The position numbers and the translations under genes were made by a program. The notes below the pieces were generated by a model. The model was not told where the DNA came from. It was given only the letters and a program-made list of their open reading frames with translations, and did not search any database. Shown here piece by piece: positions 1 through 5,337 of a stretch of 5,637 nt of DNA. Each line of letters begins with the position of its first letter. Within the stretch, counting starts at the first letter, position 1. This DNA is from Flavobacteriia bacterium (lineage in GTDB: Bacteria > Bacteroidota > Bacteroidia > Flavobacteriales > Flavobacteriaceae): assembly GCA_011330545.1 (NCBI GenBank), contig DRQI01000367.1, positions 1-5,637 of the forward strand, written 5' to 3'.

Positions 1-197
1 CGCATATGAACGTTACCTTTACCTTGACTGACGACTCGTATAAAGATACGTTCGACCGTTTATGGAAAGAAGCCGGTATTAACGGAATTAACGGCCATCG
101 CTCTGTAGGCGGCTATCGGGCAAGTATTTACAATGCTTTGCCGTTAGAAAGTGTTCAAGTATTGGTAGCTATTATGAAAAAACTGGCCAATTCATAA
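1..197 (+). CDS. serC: Phosphoserine aminotransferase, C-terminal fragment (5' end outside window)
   Basis: This is the last ~65 residues of a PLP-dependent class V aminotransferase that converts 3-phosphohydroxypyruvate and glutamate to phosphoserine and 2-oxoglutarate, the second step of cytosolic serine synthesis. The frame is open from base 1, so the ATG at 6 is an internal Met (MNVTFTL) and not the start. The diagnostic signature is GHRSVGGYRASIYNALPLESV, followed by a short C-terminal helix (VLVAIMKKLA). SerC proteins share this ending, with the Arg and His residues near the phosphate-binding part of the active site. The TAA stop at 195-197 shares its last base with the ATG of the next gene, so translation of the two is probably coupled. 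serA follows one gene later, which supports the assignment. The family call is very secure; nothing can be said about the missing N-terminal part and PLP lysine. Confidence 0.96.
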   Translation, partial: HMNVTFTLTDDSYKDTFDRLWKEAGINGINGHRSVGGYRASIYNALPLESVQVLVAIMKKLANS

Positions 198-625
198 TGA
201 AAGAAGAGGATAAATTCAGTGCTTTGAAGGATATCTTTGAACATCAAATGCCTGTAAATAAATTATTAGGATTAAAAGTTGTTGAATTGAAAGAGGGTTT
301 TACCAAAATCCATATTCCGTTTAAGGAAGAATTTATCGGTGATTTTATCCAAAGACGTTGGCATGGAGGCATTCAAGCGAGTATTGCCGATTCTGCCGGT
401 GGTATTGCGGCTTTAACAACCCTATCAGCATTGTCAGAAAAAGTGAGTACCATTGATATGCGTATTGATTACTTACACGGTTCAGAGCCTAAAGATTTTT
501 TTGCGGAAGCAACCATTATTAAAAACGGAAAGCGAATTATAAAAGCCGACATAGAATTATATCACGAAAAATCAAAAATTATAGCCTTGGCACGTTGTGC
601 CTTTAGTGTTTTAAGAAATTCTTAA
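197..625 (+). CDS. PaaI-type hotdog-fold acyl-CoA thioesterase
   Basis: A 142-residue protein of normal length for a single-domain hotdog thioesterase, which would hydrolyse an acyl- or aryl-CoA thioester in the cytosol. Seen in the sequence: an N-terminal helix (to ~residue 20), then GLKVVELKEGFTKIHIPF (~25-42) as the first strands, the HGG motif at 56-58 at the start of the central helix, and Asp65 nine residues after His56. That matches the spacing of the catalytic Asp in PaaI proteins. STIDMRIDYLHG (~84-95) is the usual strand after the helix, and the last ~40 residues form the remaining sheet. The ATG overlaps the serC stop (TAATG), which supports both the start and cotranscription. Substrate is unknown; a link to serine synthesis is not established, and the gene may simply ride in the operon. 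The fold is confident, the reaction likely, the substrate open. Confidence 0.88.
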   Translation: MKEEDKFSALKDIFEHQMPVNKLLGLKVVELKEGFTKIHIPFKEEFIGDFIQRRWHGGIQASIADSAGGIAALTTLSALSEKVSTIDMRIDYLHGSEPKDFFAEATIIKNGKRIIKADIELYHEKSKIIALARCAFSVLRNS

Positions 626-626
626 A
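610..626. repeat. Perfect 8-bp inverted repeat across the thioesterase stop codon
   Basis: TTTAAGAA (610-617) and TTCTTAAA (619-626) are perfect inverted copies around a single central A. The dyad covers the last codons and the TAA stop of the thioesterase gene and lies immediately before the large hairpin. As RNA it could fold only with a shorter stem (610-615 with 621-626, loop of five). It could be an operator-like dyad or chance in AT-rich DNA; function is not shown. Confidence 0.45.
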
Positions 627-695
627 TTATAACTATTCAGTTACTCCATTTTATAGCCAAAATGTGAGTAGCTGAATAGTTACCTTAAATTATAA
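621..695 (+). repeat. 12-bp direct repeats bracketing the hairpin
   Basis: The 12-mer CTTAAATTATAA occurs at 621-632 and again, exactly, at 684-695. The first copy contains the thioesterase stop codon (623-625), and the second ends three bases before the serA ATG at 699. The two copies flank a long inverted repeat and overlap its outermost three bases on the left. The layout resembles a target duplication around a very small palindromic element. It could equally be a local duplication of the leader sequence. AT richness makes short chance repeats common, but 12 of 12 at this spacing is notable. Confidence 0.7.
630..682 (+). promoter_or_regulatory. Long near-perfect hairpin between thioesterase gene and serA
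   Basis: Bases 630-646 pair with 666-682 over 17 positions; the only deviation is T641 opposite G671, a G-U wobble in the + strand transcript. The stem continues after one bulged base (T665) with 647-652 pairing to 659-664, leaving a six-base loop (653-658). This gives 23 pairs in 53 nt. The hairpin ends 16 nt before the serA start. No T-run follows the right arm, so it does not look like a standard intrinsic terminator. It may be an mRNA processing or stability element that sets the ratio of serC/thioesterase to serA, a leader structure controlling serA translation, or a dispersed palindromic (REP/MITE-like) element. The structure is directly visible; the role is inference. Confidence 0.75.
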
Positions 696-698
696 AAA

Positions 699-1649
699 AT
701 GAAAGTATTAGCAAACGACGGAATTGCAACCAGTGGCGTTATCGCCTTAGAAAATGCAGGTTTTGAAGTAGACCTTACCACTGTTGCACAAGACCAATTG
801 ATTGATTATATCAATAAGCATCAAATAGATGTACTTTTAGTAAGAAGTGCCACAAAAGTAAGAAAAGACTTAATAGATGCCTGCCCTACCCTTAAAATCA
901 TTGGCCGTGGCGGCGTAGGAATGGATAATATAGATGTTGAATACGCCCGCGAAAAAGGAATTCATGTTATCAATACGCCGGCAGCCTCTTCACATTCGGT
1001 AGCCGAATTGGTTTTTGCACACCTTTTCGGAATGGTTCGGTTTTTATATGACTCTAATAGGAGCATGCCTTTAGAAGGCGATTCTAAATTTAAAGATTTG
1101 AAAAAAGCATACGCCAAAGGTATTGAGTTAAAAGGCAAAACGTTAGGTATTTTAGGTTTTGGGCGTATCGGCCAAGCCACCGCTAAAGTAGCTTTGGGCG
1201 TAGGGATGAAAGTGATTGCTTTTGACCCGTATATTGACAGTGAAAGGTTAGAATTAGAATTTTATGACGGGCAAACCGTATATTTTACTATTGACACCAT
1301 CTCAAAAGAAGAAGTGTTACAACAAGCAGATTTTATTACCTTACACGTACCGGCACAAAAAGAATACGTAATTTCTACAGATGAATTTAATATGATGAAA
1401 GACGGGGTTTGTATTGTCAATGCCGCCCGTGGAGGCGTTATCGATGAAGTTGCCTTGGTAGCTGCCCTAAACAGCGGAAAAGTATCGAAAGCAGCGTTAG
1501 ACGTATTTGAAAATGAGCCTTCCCCCGAAGTACAGCTCTTAATGAACCCTAATATTTCATTAACACCTCATATTGGTGCCGCTACCAGTGAAGCCCAACA
1601 TAGGATAGGAAGTGAATTGGCAGATCAGATTATCGAAATACTCGGATGA
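699..1649 (+). CDS. serA: D-3-phosphoglycerate dehydrogenase, short form without ACT domain
   Basis: A 316-residue NAD-dependent D-2-hydroxyacid dehydrogenase that oxidises 3-phosphoglycerate to 3-phosphohydroxypyruvate, the first committed step of serine synthesis. The substrate-binding domain is split (about 1-98 and 288-316) around a Rossmann domain. The N-terminal part has VRSATKVRKDLID (48-60) and GRGGVGMDNID (69-79). GFGRIG is the dinucleotide loop (153-158), and Asp176 in AFDPY is the acidic residue expected for NAD over NADP. The catalytic triad is visible: Arg244 in NAARGGVIDE, Glu273 in DVFENEP and His291 in TPHIGAAT. The protein ends soon after the dehydrogenase domain, so it lacks the ACT/ASB regulatory domains of E. 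coli SerA; serine feedback through ACT is therefore not expected. Context with serC makes the 3-phosphoglycerate assignment strong over other hydroxyacid dehydrogenases. The leader is A/T-rich without a Shine-Dalgarno site. Confidence 0.95.
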   Translation: MKVLANDGIATSGVIALENAGFEVDLTTVAQDQLIDYINKHQIDVLLVRSATKVRKDLIDACPTLKIIGRGGVGMDNIDVEYAREKGIHVINTPAASSHSVAELVFAHLFGMVRFLYDSNRSMPLEGDSKFKDLKKAYAKGIELKGKTLGILGFGRIGQATAKVALGVGMKVIAFDPYIDSERLELEFYDGQTVYFTIDTISKEEVLQQADFITLHVPAQKEYVISTDEFNMMKDGVCIVNAARGGVIDEVALVAALNSGKVSKAALDVFENEPSPEVQLLMNPNISLTPHIGAATSEAQHRIGSELADQIIEILG

Positions 1650-1748
1650 TGTACAGTAAATTGTAAGTACTTGTAATAACTGATAGTATCATTACGGCAA
1701 GAACGAGTAAAACAATTATTATCACCAATTTAACTACTCAATACTACC
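1650..1748 (+). other. Intergenic gap between serA and the DUF1015 gene
   Basis: A 99-bp AT-rich gap. The only structure I see is an imperfect dyad, GTAAT (1673-1677) with ATTAC (1691-1695), enclosing TGATA-G-TATCA (1681-1691). It has no following T-run and no stable loop, so I do not call a terminator. No TAnnTTTG box is present. The DUF1015 gene is therefore likely read from the upstream ser promoter, although this is not proven. Confidence 0.4.
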
Positions 1749-2984
1749 ATGGCCACTATAAAACCTTTTCGCGCCGTACGTGCCACTAGAGATAAAGTGG
1801 CCTTGGTATCTTCACGTTCGTATGAAGCCTATTCTCCGGCTGAGTTAGGGGCACAATTAGATTTTAATCCGTTTTCGTTTCTACACATCATCAGTCCGCA
1901 TTATAAAAACCCTGAAGAAATTTCAAACGAACAACGTTTTCAATTAATTCGCGATACCTATAACCGGTTTAAGGAACGCAACCATTTTTCTAAAGATGCC
2001 AACCCTGCTTTTTATGTGTATAAAAAAGTAACTTCCCATTTTTCATGCTGCGGTATCATCGCTGCGGCAAGTGCCCGAGATTACGCTAAGGGCATCATCA
2101 AAAAACACGAAGATACGTTGCATAAGCGAGAAGTATTGTTTGAAAAATACTTGAAAACTACCGGTTTTAATGCAGAGCCGGTCTTGCTGACATTTCCTGA
2201 TAACCCGGTCATTGCATCTGTATTGGAAAACTATCAAAAGAAAAGGGCAGAATATGAATTTACAACCGAAAACCACAGGACACATTATTTGTGGTTGGTT
2301 GACAATCAGGAGGATATTGAAATCTTACAAGATGAATTTGCCAACATGAATGCCATTTATATTGCTGACGGACACCACCGTACGGCATCTTCACATTTAT
2401 TGGCTGAAAATTTAAAGAAAGAGAATCCCAATCATACCGGTGAAGAAGCGTATAATTTTTTTATGAGTTATCTGATTCCCGAATCAGCATTACAACTATT
2501 GGAGTTCAATAGATTGGTAAAAGATTTAAACGGATTGGACAAACAGTCGTTTTTAGAAAAATTAGCGGTGTGGTTCCGTATACAAAATAGAGGGTCCACT
2601 TTGTACAAGCCCTCAAAGAAACACCATTTTGCCATGTATTTAGACGGTGAGTTCTATTCGTTATACCTCAAAAAAGAAAGTTATGAAATTGACAATCCGC
2701 TAAGCGATTTAGACCCTCATTTATTATATACTACAGTATTAAAACCTATTTTGGGCATTAGGGATTTGCGCAATGATAAGCGGATTAGTTATGCACATAG
2801 CGAACAAGGCGCTATCCACTTAAAAAACAGTGTTGACTCGGGGCAGTACAAAGTAGCTTTCGGCTTGTTTCCAATATCAATTGAACAGCTTAAAAAAGTG
2901 GCAGATGCCGGATTGACCATGCCCCCAAAAAGTACGTATATTTTACCTAAGTTGCGTAGTGGGTTGACGATTTATGAATTTTGA
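1749..2984 (+). CDS. DUF1015 family protein, possible role in serine metabolism
   Basis: A 411-residue soluble protein of the DUF1015 family (about 400-430 residues usual, so full length). There is no signal peptide or membrane segment. Recognisable blocks: IKPFRAVRAT (4-13) at the N-terminus, HIISPHY (46-52), KHEDTL (119-124), ADGHHRTAS (206-214), YAHSEQGAI (348-356) and the hallmark C-terminal MPPKSTYILPKLRSGL (391-406). The ADGHHR block resembles the phosphate-binding GHHR/GxxR motif of ParB/sulfiredoxin-fold proteins, a group that includes the free-serine kinases SerK and SbnI. That resemblance is a motif-level judgement. Genes of this family often sit beside serA/serC in Bacteroidetes and Firmicutes, as recalled from general knowledge, and the arrangement here agrees. 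The molecular function is not established; serine-linked kinase or phosphatase activity is a hypothesis. The start is the ATG in ACCATGG. Confidence 0.9.
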   Translation: MATIKPFRAVRATRDKVALVSSRSYEAYSPAELGAQLDFNPFSFLHIISPHYKNPEEISNEQRFQLIRDTYNRFKERNHFSKDANPAFYVYKKVTSHFSCCGIIAAASARDYAKGIIKKHEDTLHKREVLFEKYLKTTGFNAEPVLLTFPDNPVIASVLENYQKKRAEYEFTTENHRTHYLWLVDNQEDIEILQDEFANMNAIYIADGHHRTASSHLLAENLKKENPNHTGEEAYNFFMSYLIPESALQLLEFNRLVKDLNGLDKQSFLEKLAVWFRIQNRGSTLYKPSKKHHFAMYLDGEFYSLYLKKESYEIDNPLSDLDPHLLYTTVLKPILGIRDLRNDKRISYAHSEQGAIHLKNSVDSGQYKVAFGLFPISIEQLKKVADAGLTMPPKSTYILPKLRSGLTIYEF

Positions 2985-3013
2985 GAGTGGAGATAAAGCC
3001 GAAAGGACAGGGA

Positions 3014-3036
3014 GAAGAAACATCTTATCTTCATTT
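3014..3036 (+). terminator. Weak terminator-like stem after the DUF1015 gene
   Basis: GAAGA (3014-3018) can pair with TCTTC (3028-3032) across a nine-base loop, and ATTTT follows directly. The stem is only five pairs and the T-run is four, so termination would be inefficient. Its place, 30 bases after the DUF1015 stop and ahead of the next promoter, is the main reason to list it. Confidence 0.25.
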
Positions 3037-3048
3037 TAAAAAGTTGAA

Positions 3049-3071
3049 ACCGATTTTGTATAAAAACCGGT
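3049..3071 (+). repeat. Imperfect hairpin in the yggS promoter spacer
   Basis: ACCG (3049-3052) pairs with CGGT (3068-3071), then one mismatch (A3053/C3067), then TTTT (3054-3057) with AAAA (3063-3066) around GTATA. It overlaps the proposed -33 element and spacer of the next promoter. It may be an operator-like dyad or part of the end of the upstream transcript; it lacks a T-run. The pairing is visible but the role is unknown. Confidence 0.3.
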
Positions 3072-3088
3072 AAGTTTCGCTACTTTTG
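3056..3088 (+). promoter_or_regulatory. Bacteroidetes-type promoter for the YggS gene
   Basis: TACTTTTG at 3081-3088 matches the Bacteroidetes housekeeping -7 consensus TAnnTTTG at every fixed position. A TTG at 3056-3058 lies 22 bases upstream, within the loose spacing reported for flavobacterial -33 elements. Transcription would start around 3094-3097, leaving a leader of only about 10-15 nt before the ATG at 3108. This implies that the YggS gene can be expressed independently of the ser cluster. The -33 element is weaker evidence than the -7 box. Confidence 0.6.
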
Positions 3089-3107
3089 ATTTAAAAAAAT
3101 AACGTTG

Positions 3108-3788
3108 ATGAGCATAGCATCCCATTTACAATCGATAAAAGAACAGCTTCCGGCACACGTTACGTTGGTGGCCGTTTCTAAAACCAAGCCTGTATCTGAT
3201 ATTTTGGAGGCCTACCATGCCGGGCAAACCATTTTTGGAGAAAATAAAATCCAAGAAATGGTTACTAAATACGAAGCACTCCCCAAAGACATCAAATGGC
3301 ACATGATTGGCCATTTACAACGCAACAAAATTAAATACATGGCACATTTTGTCGATTTGATTCACGGGGTTGACAGTTTTAAAACACTTAAAGAAATCGA
3401 TAAACAAGCTCGAAAGCACAATCGGGTTATCAACTGTTTGTTACAAGCAAAAATTGCGACAGAAGATACTAAGTTCGGACTTTCGTTTAACGAAATTGAA
3501 AAGATAGCAGCTTCTTCAGAACTTAATGAATTAGAAAATGTTAAGATTAGCGGATTAATGGGAATGGCTAGTTTTACCGATAATACAGAACAAGTTAAAG
3601 AAGAATTTACAAGGTTGAATGCTTTTTTTGAAAAGCTTAAAACCGATATTACATCGCGTACAGGTGAGATACAGCATATAGAAATGAACATCCTTTCTAT
3701 TGGGATGAGCGGAGATTATAGTATTGCCATAGCATGTGGCAGTACCATGGTACGCATTGGCAGTGCTATTTTCGGGCAACGGAGTTAA
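3108..3788 (+). CDS. YggS/PLPBP family pyridoxal phosphate homeostasis protein
   Basis: A 226-residue PLP-binding protein of the YggS/PROSC family: a cytosolic single-domain TIM barrel, related to alanine racemase domain I, that buffers PLP and influences amino-acid and keto-acid pools without a known catalytic turnover. Landmarks: VAVSKTKP with the PLP-binding Lys25, FGENKIQE (43-50), WHMIGHLQRNK (64-74), a GLMGMASF block near 149-156, LSIGMSGDY (196-204) and GSTMVRIGSAIFG (211-223), which hold the phosphate. Length is typical (about 220-235). I start at ATG 3108 rather than the in-frame TTG at 3105, because ATG is the stronger codon and the TTG adds only one residue. SerC in the neighbouring cluster is a PLP enzyme, so the context is consistent but not a proven functional link. 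A consensus promoter lies just upstream. Confidence 0.95.
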   Translation: MSIASHLQSIKEQLPAHVTLVAVSKTKPVSDILEAYHAGQTIFGENKIQEMVTKYEALPKDIKWHMIGHLQRNKIKYMAHFVDLIHGVDSFKTLKEIDKQARKHNRVINCLLQAKIATEDTKFGLSFNEIEKIAASSELNELENVKISGLMGMASFTDNTEQVKEEFTRLNAFFEKLKTDITSRTGEIQHIEMNILSIGMSGDYSIAIACGSTMVRIGSAIFGQRS

Positions 3789-3793
3789 TTTAT

Positions 3794-3812
3794 AATTGTT
3801 AACTTTACAATT
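3794..3812 (+). repeat. Small AT-rich inverted repeat between yggS-like gene and GH16 gene
   Basis: AATTGT (3794-3799) and ACAATT (3807-3812) form a perfect six-pair inverted repeat around a seven-base loop. It begins six bases after the YggS stop and ends 14 bases before the GH16 start. There is no T-run after it and the stem is AT-rich, so it is a weak candidate for either a terminator or an operator. Confidence 0.3.
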
Positions 3813-3826
3813 GCTTTAAAACCGAT

Positions 3827-4717
3827 ATGTTGAAAATAGTGGCCTCAAAATATGCAATAATCAAAAACACCTTTTTTATTTTTACAGTATCATTGGCCTT
3901 TGTACTATACGCCTGTAACAATTCGGGTAAAGATGAAGAGCCCCTTGCAACTACTGTACGTATTCCAACAACCGGTTATACGTCTCCCAGTTCATATCCT
4001 AATATGGACTTGCTATGGGCAGATGAATTCAATACAACATCTTTAAGTGCCGGGCAGTGGAATTTTCAAATCGGCAACGGATGCCCCGCCATTTGCGGTT
4101 GGGGAAATAATGAAAGTGAATATTATAAAAAAGAAAATACCACATTGAAAGACGGTTTTTTGATTATTGAGGCGAAAAAAGAAAATGAAGGGAATAATCA
4201 GTATACATCGTCACGAATCAACACTCAAGGAAAATTTTCTTTTCACTATGGGCGTGTAGATGTAAGGGCGGTGTTACCGGAAGGAAAAGGAATTTGGCCT
4301 GCTATTTGGATGCTCGGTGAAAATATCAGTACCGTTGGCTGGCCTGCATCGGGCGAAATAGACATTATGGAAATGATTGGCGGCGGACAACAAGAAAAAA
4401 CTATTCACGGTACCGCCCATTGGAGTGCCAATGGCAATCACGCACAATCTAGTGGTAGTTATTCACTTTCTTCAGGAACCTTTCACGATGAATTTCATGT
4501 TTTTTCTATTTTGTGGAATGCCGAAAAAATCAGTTGGTATGTCGACGATATAAAATACCATGAAGTAGCCATCAGCCCATCAGAATTGAGTGCCTTTCAA
4601 AAGGATTTTCATTTTTTAATCAACCTCGCGGTAGGCGGCAATTGGCCCGGTAATCCGGATACTACAACACCTTTTCCCCAATATTTGATAGTAGATTATA
4701 TCAGGGTATTTCAATAA
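3827..4717 (+). CDS. GH16 endo-beta-1,3-glucanase (laminarinase type), predicted surface lipoprotein
   Basis: A 296-residue glycoside hydrolase family 16 enzyme that would cut internal beta-1,3-glucan bonds, as in laminarin, with retention of configuration. The N-terminus is a lipoprotein signal: basic start, hydrophobic run at ~16-27, then LYAC with the lipidated Cys30. Residues 35-38 are KDEE, which resembles the Bacteroidetes lipoprotein export signal (Lys followed by acidic residues), so outer-surface display is inferred. After a short linker the single catalytic jelly-roll starts near 60 (LLWADEFN) and runs to DYIRVFQ at the end. Diagnostic blocks are GWGNNESEYY (91-100), GRVDVRAVLPEGKGIWPAIWMLG (142-164) and the active site GEIDIME (176-182), with Glu177 as nucleophile, Asp179 and Glu182 as acid/base. 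GGNWPGNPD (270-278) is also typical of laminarinases. The extra Met in E-I-D-I-M-E is the beta-bulge form of this group. No carbohydrate-binding module is present. Other GH16 activities are less likely. Confidence 0.94.
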   Translation: MLKIVASKYAIIKNTFFIFTVSLAFVLYACNNSGKDEEPLATTVRIPTTGYTSPSSYPNMDLLWADEFNTTSLSAGQWNFQIGNGCPAICGWGNNESEYYKKENTTLKDGFLIIEAKKENEGNNQYTSSRINTQGKFSFHYGRVDVRAVLPEGKGIWPAIWMLGENISTVGWPASGEIDIMEMIGGGQQEKTIHGTAHWSANGNHAQSSGSYSLSSGTFHDEFHVFSILWNAEKISWYVDDIKYHEVAISPSELSAFQKDFHFLINLAVGGNWPGNPDTTTPFPQYLIVDYIRVFQ

Positions 4718-4754
4718 CAATGCTTCCTAATACAACAACTAAAATAAGAAACAA

Positions 4755-5276
4755 GTGAAAAAAATAATCTTTATTGCCGTTTTATTGATTGCCTGTTCAG
4801 CCTCAGAGCTTTCAACTAAAGAAAAGGCTTCTATGAAAGAAGATATCAGCGGGTTTACAATGAATGAAATGTCTGATGCCGATATCAGTTATGGCAAAAT
4901 TGGCAACTTTTACTATGTGACACAAAATAGTGATATCAATGAGGTTGGCGGTGGAAGCGATTTTAGAGGCGAATATTTGTTGTATGAAAAAGATGAGATT
5001 TTAAAACACCATGCTATCTCATGTGTTGACCCGCAGAAAAATATCGAGCTTATAACCCGCTATTATAACCGTTATAAAACGGACACAACACTGGTTAGCG
5101 ATATTGTTTTTTTTAAGGATTCTATCAGAATAAAAATAGACCGGCAATTAGACAGTATATCATATATCGGTTGGAAAGTGGCGGTGTATAAAAACGGTGC
5201 TGCTACAAACCACGAAAAAATTCGTGAAACGATTTTGAACCAGGATACTGTTTTTAGAAATAATAAGTTGAGGTAA
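4755..5276 (+). CDS. Putative lipoprotein of unknown function, GTG start
   Basis: I do not recognise a family for this 173-residue protein. It begins with GTG, and the start is well supported because the residues directly after it are a compact lipoprotein signal: MKK, a hydrophobic stretch IIFIAVLLIA and the lipobox LIAC with Cys14. Starting at a later Met would lose the signal. The mature part is hydrophilic with no further membrane segment. Visible blocks are a Gly-rich turn around GGGSDFRGEYLLYEKDE (~66-82), an alternating hydrophobic segment around IVFFKDSIRIKID, and one extra Cys in AISCVDP (~88-94). It lies 37 bases after the GH16 stop and 61 bases before the next lipoprotein gene, on the same strand, so it may be cotranscribed. 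Probably membrane-anchored, in the periplasm or at the surface. It could be lineage-specific; function unknown. Confidence 0.8.
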   Translation: MKKIIFIAVLLIACSASELSTKEKASMKEDISGFTMNEMSDADISYGKIGNFYYVTQNSDINEVGGGSDFRGEYLLYEKDEILKHHAISCVDPQKNIELITRYYNRYKTDTTLVSDIVFFKDSIRIKIDRQLDSISYIGWKVAVYKNGAATNHEKIRETILNQDTVFRNNKLR

Positions 5277-5337
5277 AATAATATAGATAACTAATAATAA
5301 GATAATTATACTTTTAATAAACTACCCCATTTCTAAT

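Noticed and set aside
78..94. Tandem ATTAACGG copies in serC (78-85 and 87-94)
   Set aside because: They encode Ile-Asn-Gly-Ile-Asn-Gly just before the conserved GHRSVGG. Homologues have a similar Gly-rich stretch of the same length, so it is not a recent expansion.
630..682. Reading the large hairpin as an intrinsic terminator
   Set aside because: The right arm is followed by ACCTTAAATTATAA, not a T-run, and a terminator here would cut serA off from its cluster with no promoter visible in the remaining 16 bases.
962..1180. 72-codon open frame on the - strand inside serA
   Set aside because: It lies wholly inside a strongly conserved enzyme gene and its translation resembles no protein; it is a shadow frame.
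2043..2285. 80-codon open frame on the - strand inside the DUF1015 gene
   Set aside because: Antisense to a conserved coding region, with a Cys/Phe-rich composition typical of shadow frames.
1..2984. The serC-serA-DUF1015 order as a novel gene cluster
   Set aside because: This association is familiar in Bacteroidetes and some Firmicutes; only the inserted thioesterase and the hairpin are noteworthy.
3362..3691. 109-codon - strand frame (and others at 3126-3314 and 3555-3779) inside the YggS gene
   Set aside because: All overlap a fully conserved PLP-binding protein on the other strand; no independent support such as a start-site context or domain.
3800..3807. TAACTTTA as a -7 box for the GH16 gene
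   Set aside because: One mismatch at the conserved final G, no -33 element at the right spacing, and it sits in the loop of a small inverted repeat.
5309..5316. TACTTTTA as a promoter -7 box for the metallophosphoesterase gene
   Set aside because: It differs from TAnnTTTG at the last base and has no TTG at a suitable distance upstream; chance matches are likely in this AT-rich gap.
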